In this document: in pieces, positions 9,384-18,452 of the stretch
Position numbering within the stretch: the stretch's first letter is position 1
Layout: each line of letters starts with the position of its first letter
NCBI RefSeq assembly: GCF_036346875.1
Contig: NZ_CP107852.1
Coordinates: forward strand, 2,790,001-2,854,000
Reading direction: 5' to 3'
DNA: 64,000 nucleotides
Source: Nocardia sp. NBC_00508
GTDB lineage: Bacteria > Actinomycetota > Actinomycetes > Mycobacteriales > Mycobacteriaceae
Made by a program: the position numbers and the translations under genes
The notes under the pieces: model-generated
What the model saw: the letters and a program-made list of their open reading frames with translations, nothing else
Database searches by the model: none
Told to the model about the DNA's origin: nothing

Positions 9384-9655
9384 ACTTCGCCTCCTCTCTG
9401 ATGGTCGGTTCGTACACGCGAACTACCGATCAGGGGCCGGCGACAAAACAAACGCCCCGAACGCAGAGCGTTCCGGGGCGCAACAGAAAACCGATCCGGG
9501 ATGTACCCCGGGTCAATTCCCAGCCTCGGCTCTCCCTGCGTGGGCCGCCGGCAATGTCGCCGGACCTTCGACCGAACCCAGGCGGGATCGGCGACCAACG
9601 GTCTTCGGTAGAACGGATTGGGTAGTGATCGAACTTGTCGATTACTGACGTCCAA
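9384..9655 (-). promoter_or_regulatory. rplJ leader with attenuator hairpin
   Basis: The untranslated stretch before rplJ has a strong hairpin at 9453-9480 (stem CGCCCCGGAACGC with GCGTTCGGGGCG, one bulged base) followed on the minus strand by GTTTGTTTTG. That is the form of an intrinsic terminator, 70 bases before the start codon. The upstream part, to about 9655, is rich in further short stems. The position and shape suit an autogenous L10 leader. The alignment to known leaders was not checked. The remaining 9656-9874 shows no gene I can support. Confidence 0.65.
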
Positions 9656-9874
9656 TGTACCTGGACGGGTTCCCATCTGCCAAAACGGCCCTGCGCGGCG
9701 ACAGGATCGCAACCTATCGGCTGCCGAATCACTGTGTCCCGGCTCACGTTGCGGCCCCCGCCGGCGCGGGAGCGCCGACAGGACAGCGCCGCCGACCCAG
9801 GATGCCGCGCCTGGTCAGGATGCGTACGGCGGGAAGAGCCGGTACCCGGGTTGCCCCTCCGGCGCGAGGCGTTC

Positions 9875-10414
9875 TCAGGGCGTTGCGCGCTGCGCATGCC
9901 GGGCGAGTCGATGGAGCACCGCGGACGCGCCGGACCGGAATTCGGCGTCGGCGACCAGTCCGTCCGGGCCGACGTCGTCCCGAAGCACTGGCAGGCGCCC
10001 GCACGCCTCGAGATCGATAGCGGCGCCTACGTACCCGAGTACGCTCCGCAGAGTCGCGGTCGCACCATCGCCCCGGCCGAGTGGCGCCACAGTGATCCAC
10101 GCGGCCGGCTTCTCGTAGAGGTCACCGGTGCCGACTGTCCAGTCGAGCAGGTTCTTCAGACTGCCGGGCAGTGTGCCCGCGTATTCCGGAGTGCAGAACA
10201 GGACCGCATCGGCGTCCGAAAGCTGTTCCCGTAGTGCGAGAACCGATGGATGCGCCGAGCCGTCGTCGTCCGGATCGAAGGCGGGCAATGCCGCGAGGTC
10301 GTTGTACCACCGGGTTCTGATGTCCCCCGGGGCAATCGCCGAGACTGTGCGGAGTGCGGCGGAGTTGGTGGATGCGGTGCGAGTGCTGCCAGAGATCAAC
10401 AAGACGACGGTCAC
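9875..10414 (-). CDS. NADPH-dependent FMN reductase family protein
   Basis: 179 residues with a GTG start. Flavodoxin-like fold: LLISGSTRTASTNSA near the N-terminus binds FMN phosphate, and FCTPEYAGTLPGSLKNLLDW is the conserved loop of the NAD(P)H:FMN reductase (SsuE/ChrR/azoreductase-type) family. Cytosolic quinone or flavin reduction is the likely role. Its start overlaps the shifted-frame stop of the AbrB-like pseudogene upstream (GTGTGACC), as in a translationally coupled pair. It interrupts the ribosomal cluster between rplA and rplJ, where M. tuberculosis carries mycolate methyltransferase genes. Confidence 0.88.
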   Translation of the reverse strand: MTVVLLISGSTRTASTNSAALRTVSAIAPGDIRTRWYNDLAALPAFDPDDDGSAHPSVLALREQLSDADAVLFCTPEYAGTLPGSLKNLLDWTVGTGDLYEKPAAWITVAPLGRGDGATATLRSVLGYVGAAIDLEACGRLPVLRDDVGPDGLVADAEFRSGASAVLHRLARHAQRATP

Positions 10415-10646
10415 ACTGAACCCAACGACGCCGCTCCCCGGATCTCATCCCAAGACTTCCCGCGAATCTCGGGCGGTACTGGCACATACCCGCCAACTCG
10501 AGTAGATCGGGCATACGTGCGAGCACCACGACCAGCCCCTCGACCCGGAAGAGCACGTGGTCGCCAACCTGCAACTCCAGCGCTTCCCTAACCGCTTTCG
10601 GCACCGTTGGTCGACCTTTCGACGCCAACCGAGTGTGTGCGTCCAT
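10411..10646 (-). pseudogene. AbrB/MazE-type antitoxin-like gene with an apparent 1-base frameshift
   Basis: The first 53 residues read as an AbrB/SpoVT DNA-binding domain (RLASKGRPTVPKAVREALEL and VGDHVLFRVEG, then DLLELAG). At about 10487 the frame changes. The expected family tail, PVPPEIRGKSWDEIRGAA, is present in a neighbouring frame and ends at a stop overlapping the FMN reductase start. The spacing implies loss of one base after LELAG. Without a shift, the frame runs on into the reductase gene with no family resemblance. No PIN or MazF toxin lies beside it. It could be an assembly error, programmed frameshifting or a true pseudogene. Confidence 0.7.
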
Positions 10647-10702
10647 GTCCCCTTACGAGCTCGAATGCGAGGATAGCGTGGGACATTCCCAGAAACGCGC
10701 AG

Positions 10703-10731
10703 CGGCGGGAACGCGAAAAGCGTTCCCGCCG
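10703..10731 (-). terminator. Terminator-like hairpin after rplA
   Basis: A perfect 12-bp stem (10703-10714 with 10720-10731) with a five-base loop lies 24 bases downstream of the rplA stop. The T-tract after it is short (GTTT), so termination may be partly factor-dependent. Confidence 0.65.
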
Positions 10732-10754
10732 TTGCGGTGGTGTTCAGGTGCTGC

Positions 10755-11468
10755 TTACGCGTCCTCTTCGAGGAGGTTGCGGGTGCGGTTCGGGTCCACC
10801 GGGATGCCCGGTCCGGTGTTCGTCGAGACCGTCACCTTCTTGACGTAGCGGCCCTTGGCGGTCGACGGCTTGGCGCGCAGGATCTCGTCCAGCGCGGCCC
10901 CGTAGTTCTCCACCAGCTTGGTGTCGTCGAAGGACGCCTTGCCGATGACGAAGTGCAGGTTGGCCTGCTTGTCGACGCGGAAGTTGATCTTGCCGCCCTT
11001 GATGTCGTTGACGGCCTTGGTCACGTCGGTGGTGACCGTGCCCGTCTTCGGGTTCGGCATCAGACCGCGCGGGCCGAGGACACGCGCGATGCGGCCGACC
11101 TTGGCCATCTGATCCGGGGTGGCGATCGCGGCGTCGAAGTCCAGCCAGCCACCCTGGATCCGCTCGATCAGGTCCTCGGCGCCGACGGCGTCGGCGCCGG
11201 CGGCCTCGGCCTCGGCGGCCTTCTCGCCCGCCGCGAACACGATGACGCGGGCGGTCTTACCGGTGCCGTGCGGCAGGTTGACGGTGCCGCGGACCATCTG
11301 GTCGGCCTTGCGGGGATCCACACCGAGACGCACGGCGACCTCGACGGTCGGATCGGTCTTGGTGCTGGCGGTCTCCTTCGCCAGGCGCGTGGCGGCCAGC
11401 GGGGAGTAGAGCTTGGCGCGATCGACCTTCTCGGCCGCGGCGAGGTATGCCTTGCTTCGTTTTGCCAT
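10755..11468 (-). CDS. rplA: 50S ribosomal protein L1
   Basis: 237 residues, usual length. [16 protein letters not shown] start, the L1 signature [14 protein letters not shown] in the middle, and the conserved C-terminal [17 protein letters not shown]. Forms the mobile L1 stalk near the ribosomal E site and binds 23S rRNA. Follows rplK in the conserved secE-nusG-rplK-rplA order. Confidence 0.98.
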   Translation of the reverse strand: MAKRSKAYLAAAEKVDRAKLYSPLAATRLAKETASTKTDPTVEVAVRLGVDPRKADQMVRGTVNLPHGTGKTARVIVFAAGEKAAEAEAAGADAVGAEDLIERIQGGWLDFDAAIATPDQMAKVGRIARVLGPRGLMPNPKTGTVTTDVTKAVNDIKGGKINFRVDKQANLHFVIGKASFDDTKLVENYGAALDEILRAKPSTAKGRYVKKVTVSTNTGPGIPVDPNRTRNLLEEDA

Positions 11469-11543
11469 GATTCTCTGTCCTTGTGTGTGGTTCAGACGTG
11501 GTTATCGGGCCTGGCCGGCCCTCCCACCAGGGAGCGAGTGCGC

Positions 11544-11978
11544 TCAGCCCTCGACGGTGATGCCCATCGAACGCGCGGTACCCGCGATGATCTTCGCCGC
11601 CTGATCGATATCGTTGGCGTTCAGATCTTCCTGCTTGGTCTTGGCGATCTCGCGCACCTGCTCCATGGTCACCTTGGCAACCTTGTTGCGGTGCGGCTCG
11701 GCCGAGCCCTTCTGCACGCCCGCGGCCTTGAGCAGCAGCTTGGCGGCCGGCGGGGTCTTCAGCTTGAAGTCGAAGGACCGGTCCTCGTACACCGAGATCT
11801 CGACCGGGATGACGTTGCCACGCTGCGACTCGGTCGCGGCGTTGTACGCCTTGCAGAACTCCATGATGTTGACGCCGTGCTGACCGAGCGCGGGGCCGAC
11901 CGGAGGGGCCGGGTTCGCCTGGCCGGCCTGGATCTGAAGCTTGATGATCCCGGCGAGCTTCTTCTTCTTGGGGGGCAT
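11544..11978 (-). CDS. rplK: 50S ribosomal protein L11
   Basis: 144 residues. [15 protein letters not shown] start, the Pro-rich switch ([19 protein letters not shown]) and the C-terminal rRNA-binding domain ending MGITVEG. Part of the GTPase-associated centre and needed for RelA-type stringent signalling. It is 75 bases upstream of rplA on the same strand. Confidence 0.98.
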
Positions 11979-12073
11979 CTTTCTTTCCTAGGTGTTTGGT
12001 GTCCTTGCTCTTTGCAAGTCTGGTGTTGCGATCCTCGACCGGGCAGACTCACCCCGCCGCTGACAGAACTGAT

Positions 12074-12946
<873 letters not shown>

Positions 12947-12969
12947 CTAGTGGCGTCGGCGTCGTTCAG

Positions 12970-13362
12970 CTAGCCGAACAGCCAGTTGACACCCTTGATG
13001 AACGCCAGATCCAACCCGCTGATGAACGCGACCATGAAAATCACGAACACCAGAACAACGCTCGTATAGGTGACCATCTGCTTCCGGTTGGGCCAGATCA
13101 CCTTGCGCAGTTCCGCGATGACCTCACGCAGGAACTTGATCAAACGCTTGAGCGGATTACCCGACTTGCGTTCGGCCCGATCGGTTGTCTTGGTTGCCTT
13201 CCGCGACGGACGGTCGAGCGTGGCGATCGCACCCGTGTCGGTCTGCGCGGATGACGCAGTGCGAGTCCGCCGGGCGGACCGCTTGCCGCTCGGCCGAGTC
13301 GCTGCGGCGGTGCCATCGCCTTCGTCGGCATGCGCGCCGCGGCGAGTGTCCCGCTCGTCCAC
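12970..13362 (-). CDS. secE: Preprotein translocase subunit SecE
   Basis: 130 residues. A charged N-terminal extension of about 60 residues precedes the SecE domain: NPLKRLIKFLREVIAELRKV, then one transmembrane helix (SVVLVFVIFMVAFISG). It clamps SecY in the SecYEG channel. Position just after tRNA-Trp and before nusG is the conserved actinobacterial order. Confidence 0.96.
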   Translation of the reverse strand: MDERDTRRGAHADEGDGTAAATRPSGKRSARRTRTASSAQTDTGAIATLDRPSRKATKTTDRAERKSGNPLKRLIKFLREVIAELRKVIWPNRKQMVTYTSVVLVFVIFMVAFISGLDLAFIKGVNWLFG

Positions 13363-13393
13363 GTCGATCCTCTCTCGTCGCTGGCATCCAGGG

Positions 13394-13466
<73 letters not shown>

Positions 13467-13689
13467 TCGGTCGGACGGGGTGGTGTTGTCCAACCTCGCT
13501 TCGATGTTCAGTTATGTCCTGGTGTCACACAACACGCGCGCCACTCCGGCAGTTGCCGGCCCCGTCGGCGATCCGCAACGAACCGCCTGGAACCAGCCCT
13601 ACAGAGCAGCGCGCAGCGGCTGGTGACCCCAGAAACCTGAGTGTACGTCACCGTGCGCGGCATTAGCCAGTCAGGGTCGGCCGACCAGG

Positions 13690-14757
13690 TCAGACCAGTT
13701 GCACCGTCGCGGTCGCGCGGCCGAAGATCTTCTTTCCCGCCGACTTCGCCACGATGGCCACAACCGCGGTCTTGGCCTGCGGATCGACCGACTTCACCTT
13801 ACCGGTGTACTCGACCTCGGCGGCCTCGTCGGTACCCACATAGACCGGGCTGGTGAAGCGAACGTTGTACTCCTTGATCGCGCCGGGATCACCGAGCCAT
13901 GAGGAGACGAAACCGCCGCCGAGGCCCATGGTCAGCATGCCGTGCGCGACGACGTTGTCCAGGCCGACCAGCTTCACGACCTCGTCGCTCCAGTGGATCG
14001 GATTGGCGTCGCCGGAGACGCCCGCGTAGTTCACCAAGTCGCCACGGGTGAGCCGGACAGTACGCGGAGGCAGCTCGTCGCCGACCGAGACGTCCTCGAA
14101 GCGGATGGCGTGCTTGATGCGCACCCCTTCCGGGGCGACCGGTGCGGGCGTCTGTGTCGCGTTTGCTGCACTGCGCGGGTGGTGTCCCGGCGCGTCCTCG
14201 CCGATGCCGTGCATGAGCACGTTGCGGACGGCGGCGTTGAGGTTCGGGTCGATGTCGGCACCGCTGCGGCCGACGAGAGTGGTGTAGGTGGTGAGCACCA
14301 GTTCGTCGTTCTGCGCGGTGACGATGTTCTTGGTCACGATGATGTCGCCGCCGAAGGCCTGCCGGAACGAATGCAGGTGGACGTCGCAGGTGAGCTGGTC
14401 GCCGACCTTGATCGGGCGGTGGAACTCCAGGATCTGGTCGGTCTGCATGATCTGGCTGAGGTCGTAACCGGTGACGACCTCTTCGAACAGCTTGCGTTGG
14501 GCCAGGATCCCGACCAGGGAGATGAACGTGATCGGCGCGAGCAGGTTGTCGTAGCCGTATTCCTGCGCCACGTCCTCGTCCCAGTGCACCGGGTGGTAGT
14601 CCTGCACGGCGCGTGCGTATTCCCGCACCTTCTCGCGGCCGACCTCGTAGTAGTCGTCGACGCGGTAGTGGTGACCGACCATCGCCGCGGCGTTGGCCGA
14701 GGGGTCGAGCGCCTCGCCCGCCTGGACCGCTTCGTCTGTACCGGTGTTGATTGTCAC
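13690..14757 (-). CDS. Fused (3R)-hydroxyacyl-ACP dehydratase HadA-HadB (FAS-II)
   Basis: 355 residues made of two MaoC-like hot-dog units. The N-terminal half resembles HadA (MVGHHYRVDDYYEVGREKV, AVQDYHPVHWDED). The C-terminal half resembles HadB and carries the hydratase motif GVSGDANPIHW with the catalytic Asp and His, then DNVVAHGMLTMG. A Pro/Ala linker (PAPVAPEG) joins them at about residue 210. In M. tuberculosis hadA and hadB are separate genes, followed by hadC, and form HadAB and HadBC heterodimers for mycolic-acid chain elongation. The rpmG-had-tRNA-Trp-secE order is conserved. No hadC is seen here. Confidence 0.93.
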   Translation of the reverse strand: MTINTGTDEAVQAGEALDPSANAAAMVGHHYRVDDYYEVGREKVREYARAVQDYHPVHWDEDVAQEYGYDNLLAPITFISLVGILAQRKLFEEVVTGYDLSQIMQTDQILEFHRPIKVGDQLTCDVHLHSFRQAFGGDIIVTKNIVTAQNDELVLTTYTTLVGRSGADIDPNLNAAVRNVLMHGIGEDAPGHHPRSAANATQTPAPVAPEGVRIKHAIRFEDVSVGDELPPRTVRLTRGDLVNYAGVSGDANPIHWSDEVVKLVGLDNVVAHGMLTMGLGGGFVSSWLGDPGAIKEYNVRFTSPVYVGTDEAAEVEYTGKVKSVDPQAKTAVVAIVAKSAGKKIFGRATATVQLV

Positions 14758-14838
14758 GGGAGGACTGTACCTATCTGACCCCGATGCCCCGGAGTCGGTG
14801 GAGCGCTCACCACCGCACCCACACCGTGAAAATGCGTC

Positions 14839-14862
14839 AGGGCCGGACTAATGTCCGGCCCT
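14839..14862 (-). terminator. Terminator-like hairpin after rpmG
   Basis: Perfect 10-bp stem (14839-14848 with 14853-14862) with loop TAAT, between the rpmG stop and the hadAB start. On the minus strand a short ATTTT follows five bases later. It probably ends the rpmG transcript. Confidence 0.6.
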
Positions 14863-14936
14863 CGCGGTATCACGGCCCGAGATACCGGGATGCGACTCCC
14901 GGTGCCATTTCACGCGGTAGTTCACGCGTGCAGGAA

Positions 14937-15107
14937 CTAGCGGGATTCGCGGTGCGCCCGGTGGGTGCCGCAGTTCGGGCAGAACTTCTTCAGTTCCAGC
15001 CGATCCGGATCGTTGCGCCGGTTCTTCTTGGTGATGTAGTTGCGGTGCTTGCACTGCTCGCAGGCCAAGGTGATCTTTGGCCGGACATCGGTGGACTTCG
15101 CGGCCAC
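14937..15107 (-). CDS. rpmG: 50S ribosomal protein L33
   Basis: 56 residues. The GTG at 15107 ([15 protein letters not shown]) is chosen because AGAAGG lies about seven bases upstream; the longer frame runs through tRNA-Met. It has Cys pairs CEQC and CPNC, so it is the zinc-binding (C+) form of L33. HadAB is the next gene downstream. Confidence 0.97.
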
Positions 15108-15148
15108 GATATGCCTTCTTTCCGGTACCTGATGGGCTTGATCGGTTG

Positions 15149-15224
15149 TGGTAGCGATGGCCGGACTTGAACCGGCGACACAACGATTATGAGTCGTTTG
15201 CTCTACCGACTGAGCTACACCGCC
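15149..15224 (-). tRNA. tRNA-Met (CAT anticodon)
   Basis: 76 bases with CCA encoded at 15149-15151. Acceptor GGCGGUG pairs with CAUCGCU through G-U pairs; the first pair is G-U. Anticodon loop CUCAUAA, T-arm GGUUCAAGUCC. Likely the elongator Met tRNA, because the acceptor starts with a pair rather than the 1-72 mismatch of initiators. Confidence 0.93.
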
Positions 15225-15305
15225 ACGGCGTCGCATTGCCATGGTGCCAGCCCAACCCGCAACTACGGGAGCGATGCCGAGTCGGTCACCACCGGCAATC
15301 CGGCG

Positions 15306-15378
15306 AGCCCCCTAACGGAATCGAACCGTTGACCTTTTCCTTACCATGGAAACGCTCTGCCGACTGAGCTAAGGGGGC
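15306..15378 (-). tRNA. tRNA-Thr (GGT anticodon)
   Basis: 73 bases. Perfect acceptor (GCCCCCU with AGGGGGC), anticodon stem UUUCC/GGAAA with loop AUGGUAA giving GGU, T-arm CGGUUCGAUUCCG. CCA is not encoded. Lies upstream of tRNA-Met on the same strand. Confidence 0.95.
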
Positions 15379-15684
15379 ATGACTACTCCCGCACCGAGGC
15401 CCCAAACACACGACCCCAGTGCGGTGAAGTCTTGAACGAGGTTACACACTCACCGGTCTCACCACCAAACCGTGTGGTCAGGATGGTATTTTTGGCCGCG
15501 CGGGCGCGGCTGTGTTGGTCTGTCCAGCGCCTGCGGCGCTGGGTGTTCGCGTCGGTCCCAGCGAACGGCCGAGCAGCGAAAAGCGATCGACGATGCACGC
15601 CCGAGAGCCGAACATACGCAGCCAACCAATCACTGGCCTACCCACAACACAACCTGGACACCGCCGACCAAACGCAACCACTAG

Positions 15685-15742
15685 AAGGGGGGTCCGGGGG
15701 GCGAAGCCCCGCCGGGCGGGGCGTGGGGGTTGCACCCCCACA
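15685..15742. repeat. GC-rich nested hairpin block
   Basis: A 58-base block made of runs of G and C that fold on themselves: GGGGCGAAGCCCC-type and GGGGGTTGCACCCCC stems back to back. It looks like an intergenic repeat unit, but no second copy is in this window. Confidence 0.5.
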
Positions 15743-15754
15743 GGACATAACGAA

Positions 15755-15791
15755 GCGAGCCCTGTACGCGCTTTCTGCGTACAGGGCTCGC
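15755..15791 (-). terminator. Hairpin terminator after tRNA-Tyr
   Basis: Perfect 15-bp stem (15755-15769 with 15777-15791) and a seven-base loop, starting 13 bases beyond the 3' end of tRNA-Tyr on the minus strand. The tail is TTCGTT, only weakly T-rich. Confidence 0.7.
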
Positions 15792-15804
15792 CTATCGAGC
15801 GGAG

Positions 15805-15887
15805 TGGCAGGTGTAGGATTCGAACCTACGTAGGCTTTCACCGACAGATTTACAGTCTGCTCCCATTGGCCGCTCGGGCAACCTGCC
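15805..15887 (-). tRNA. tRNA-Tyr (GTA anticodon)
   Basis: 83 bases, class II with a long variable arm. Acceptor GGCAGGU with ACCUGCC, anticodon loop CUGUAAA giving GUA, T-arm GGUUCGAAUCC. CCA is not encoded. Confidence 0.94.
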
Positions 15888-16063
15888 GTTCGCGCATTGT
15901 TTCTGCGCGCTGAGCAGAATACATCGAACCCGCACCCCGAATGCAAACCGGCTGGCTATCGGGCATGCGGCGCGACTAATCTCGGGCCTGCCGGGTAGAA
16001 CTGACGATGGCCGGAAGCATCCGGTTCAGATGACTCGTCGTACCGTCAGAACAGGAGTGCAGC

Positions 16064-16555
16064 GTGGCTGATTCGTCTTTTGATGTGGTGAGCAAGGTCG
16101 ACCGGCAGGAGGTCGACAACGCCCTGCATCAGGCGGAGAAGGAGCTGAACACCCGCTACGACTTCCGTGGTACCGGCGCGTCGATCGAATGGTCCGGCGA
16201 GGACAAGATCGTGCTCACCGCGGAGGCGGAGGAGCGGGTCAAGGCCGCGCTCGAGGTGTTCAAGGAGAAGCTGATCCGCCGGGACATCTCGCTGAAGGCG
16301 TTCGACGCCGGCGAGCCGGTGTCCTCCGGCAAGGTGTACAAGATCACCGGCTCGCTGGTGCAGGGCATCGACTCCGAGCATGCGAAGAAGATCTCGAAGA
16401 AGATCCGCGACGATGGTCCCAAAGGCGTGAAGGCGCAGATCCAGGGCGACGAGCTGCGAGTGAGCAGCAAGAAGCGCGACGATCTGCAGGCCGTCATCAC
16501 CCTGCTGAAGGGCGATGATTTCGGGATCGCGCTGCAGTTCGTCAACTACCGCTGA
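16064..16555 (+). CDS. YajQ family nucleotide-binding protein
   Basis: 163 residues with a GTG start and AGGAG nine bases upstream. Starts [20 protein letters not shown] and keeps the family core ([35 protein letters not shown], end FVNYR). YajQ proteins have two ferredoxin-like domains; in some bacteria they bind cyclic di-GMP and act with a regulator. No such partner gene is beside it here. The end overlaps the stop of the hemerythrin remnant on the other strand. Confidence 0.95.
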   Translation: MADSSFDVVSKVDRQEVDNALHQAEKELNTRYDFRGTGASIEWSGEDKIVLTAEAEERVKAALEVFKEKLIRRDISLKAFDAGEPVSSGKVYKITGSLVQGIDSEHAKKISKKIRDDGPKGVKAQIQGDELRVSSKKRDDLQAVITLLKGDDFGIALQFVNYR

Positions 16556-16916
16556 CCGCCAGGCCGCAGCGCGGCCGGGTCGGCCGCGTTCAGCGTTTCG
16601 ACCAGGGTGTCTTCCTCGTAGTTGAAGTGGGTTTCCAATTCCGTTGCCAGGCGGTCGAATTCGGTGCGCAGCCGAGTCGCGTCGCCCGGTTCCACCGTCG
16701 CGAGCAGCGCGCGTAGCTCGGTCAGTGCCGCCGCTACCGCGCCGTGTTCGCGGTGCAGCCGCTCCAGCACCGGCGCGAGCTCGGGCCGCAACCGGGCCAG
16801 AGCGGGAAAGACGCCGTCCTCGTTGGTGTGGTGCTCGCCGCCGCGATGGCGACGATGGTGCGCCTGCGGTCGTCAGGGTCCGCGCCGCGCTCGAGCACAC
16901 CTTGTCGGCTGAGTTC
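16546..16916 (-). pseudogene. Hemerythrin-domain remnant joined to a MarR-like wing remnant
   Basis: The frame from about 16839 to 16546 reads as the second half of a hemerythrin HHE domain: GEHHTNEDGVFPALARLRPELAP, LHREHGAVAAALTEL, FNYEEDTLVETL. The first helix, which supplies further iron ligands, is missing. Upstream, in another frame (about 16916-16850), the sequence reads ELSRQGVLERGADPDDRRR, which looks like the wing of a MarR regulator. I see no continuous gene covering both. An ATG at 16791 could give an 81-residue piece, but this would lack HHTNED. Most likely decayed DNA. Confidence 0.6.
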
Positions 16917-16938
16917 GCCCGCCCGCCGCGCGGGGACG

Positions 16939-17814
16939 TCAGTACCGGCGTGGGCCGCCCGCCATCTCCTCGAGCCGGGCGATGCGTTCGGTCATCGGAG
17001 GGTGGGTGGAGAACCAGCGCGCCGCCCGCTCACCAGGACGGAACGGGTTGGCGATCATCAGGTGCGACTGCGACGCCAACCGGGGTTCCGGTGGCAGCGG
17101 GGCACTGTGGACACCGCGCTCTATCTTGCGCAGGGCGGAGGCGAGGGCCAGCGGGTCGCCGGTGAGCTCGGCCCCGGACTGGTCGGCCTGGAATTCGCGC
17201 GAACGAGAAACGGCCAGTTTGATCAGGGTGGCGGCGATCGGACCGAGCAGCGATACCAGCAGCACACCCAGCAGGTTCGGGCCCCCGCCATTGCGATTGC
17301 CGCCGAACATGGAGGCGAAGAAGGCCAGATTGGCCAGACCCGAGATGACCGCCGCGAGCGCGCCCGCGACCGAGGAGATCAGAATGTCGCGGTTGTAGAC
17401 GTGGGAGAGCTCGTGGCCGAGCACGGCGCGCAATTCCCGCTCGTCCAGAATCTGCAGGATGCCGCTGGTGCAGCAGACCGCGGCATGCCGCGGACTTCGT
17501 CCGGTGGCGAATGCGTTGGGCGCGTTCGTCGGGCTGATGTACAGCCGTGGCATCGGCTGGCGGGCGGTGGTGGCAAGCTCGCGCACGATGCGGTACATGA
17601 CCGGCGCCTCCAGTTCGCTGACCGGCTGCGCGTGCATCGCCTTCAACGCGATCTTGTCGCTGCTGAAGTACGCGTACGCGTTCATACCGACCGCGAGCAG
17701 GATCGCGATGACCAGGATGGTCGGGCTGCGGAACAGCGCACCTGCGAACACGATCAAGGCCGAGAGGCCCACCATCAGCCCGAAGGTCTTCAGTCCGTTC
17801 GCATAGCTGTGCAT
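16939..17814 (-). CDS. htpX: Membrane zinc metalloprotease HtpX
   Basis: 291 residues using the ATG at 17814 ([11 protein letters not shown]), which has GGGAGG about 13 bases upstream; the frame continues to 17943 without family support. Two N-terminal transmembrane helices, the zinc motif HELSH in [12 protein letters not shown], the third ligand Glu in [11 protein letters not shown], and two more hydrophobic segments between them. HtpX degrades damaged membrane proteins. It lies beside grcC1 as in M. tuberculosis (Rv0563-Rv0562). Confidence 0.95.
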   Translation of the reverse strand: MHSYANGLKTFGLMVGLSALIVFAGALFRSPTILVIAILLAVGMNAYAYFSSDKIALKAMHAQPVSELEAPVMYRIVRELATTARQPMPRLYISPTNAPNAFATGRSPRHAAVCCTSGILQILDERELRAVLGHELSHVYNRDILISSVAGALAAVISGLANLAFFASMFGGNRNGGGPNLLGVLLVSLLGPIAATLIKLAVSRSREFQADQSGAELTGDPLALASALRKIERGVHSAPLPPEPRLASQSHLMIANPFRPGERAARWFSTHPPMTERIARLEEMAGGPRRY

Positions 17815-18277
17815 GTGCTGACCCGCCTCCCTCTCCCGCCTCTCCGAGTCTTTAGGCCGTACCAGTCGGGTGACCCGAGGTTTGCGTTCAGGGCCTGCGT
17901 TGGGTGCCGCTCGAGTTCTGGGCGTACCCGGCGAGTTACCCATGTGCTCATGAAATCAGCTGTCACGTCCGCCTCGACTCTGATCGGCGTCACCATTTCG
18001 TCGATTGCGTTGCACAAGGTCAACGGTTGGAGCCCGAATAGAGGTTCCCGACCGACGGGATAGTTTGCTGTGGTGTGTCGCATGCCACGGGATGCGACGC
18101 TCTCCCTGACGACGCGCCGCAGGTACCGCCTGCACGACGCCGTCACCGCCCAAGTACCACCGAACAGGTATCCATCGGATCCGCGAAGCCACGGCTGGCC
18201 GTGCCCGAAGACCGGATCCCCGCGCAGCAGAGCTCATCCGCCCGAAGCACCGCTGGACACCGCCTTTGCTTCGCCAC
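17815..18277. other. Intergenic region upstream of htpX
   Basis: About 460 bases with no supported gene. It should hold the htpX promoter. The only structure noted is a small hairpin, GTCGCAT-N8-ATGCGAC, at 18077-18098. Confidence 0.4.
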
Positions 18278-18427
18278 GCAACCACTCCGGCCCCACCCCC
18301 GCTTTCGAGCGCAGCGAGACCGAGCATTCCCCGTTCGCGGCCCGGCTCGCGTCCGAGCGGCCGCCGCGTCCGCGACGAAGTCGCCAGCGGCGGTCGCTCG
18401 GACGCGAGCCACAAAGGGGCCGCGAAC
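18278..18427. repeat. 150-bp hairpin element, copy A
   Basis: Matches 47462-47611 at about 143 of 150 positions with no gaps. The core is a long stem: 18344-18359 pairs perfectly with 18395-18410 (16 bp), continued by 18361-18367 with 18387-18393. A small GCGAC/GTCGC hairpin caps the loop. An outer stem TTCGCGGCCC pairs with GGGGCCGCGAA at 18416-18426. It ends 25 bases downstream of the grcC1 stop. No protein is encoded convincingly. Confidence 0.85.
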
Positions 18428-18452
18428 CCGCCGCGCCCGCGCGGCCAAAAAC

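Larger units (their letters stand above)
15379..15804. other. Intergenic stretch with GC-rich hairpins, no gene seen
   Basis: No reading frame here looks like a protein. The stretch has several short GC hairpins, among them CCAGCGCCTGCGGCGCTGG near 15524-15542 and a dense G/C block at 15685-15742 with nested pairings. Similar G-rich blocks are, from memory, common between Nocardia genes. Confidence 0.5.

Noticed and set aside
15520..15545. Possible riboswitch or regulatory RNA in the tRNA-Thr/Tyr gap
   Set aside because: Only short GC hairpins expected from composition; no conserved motif recognised.
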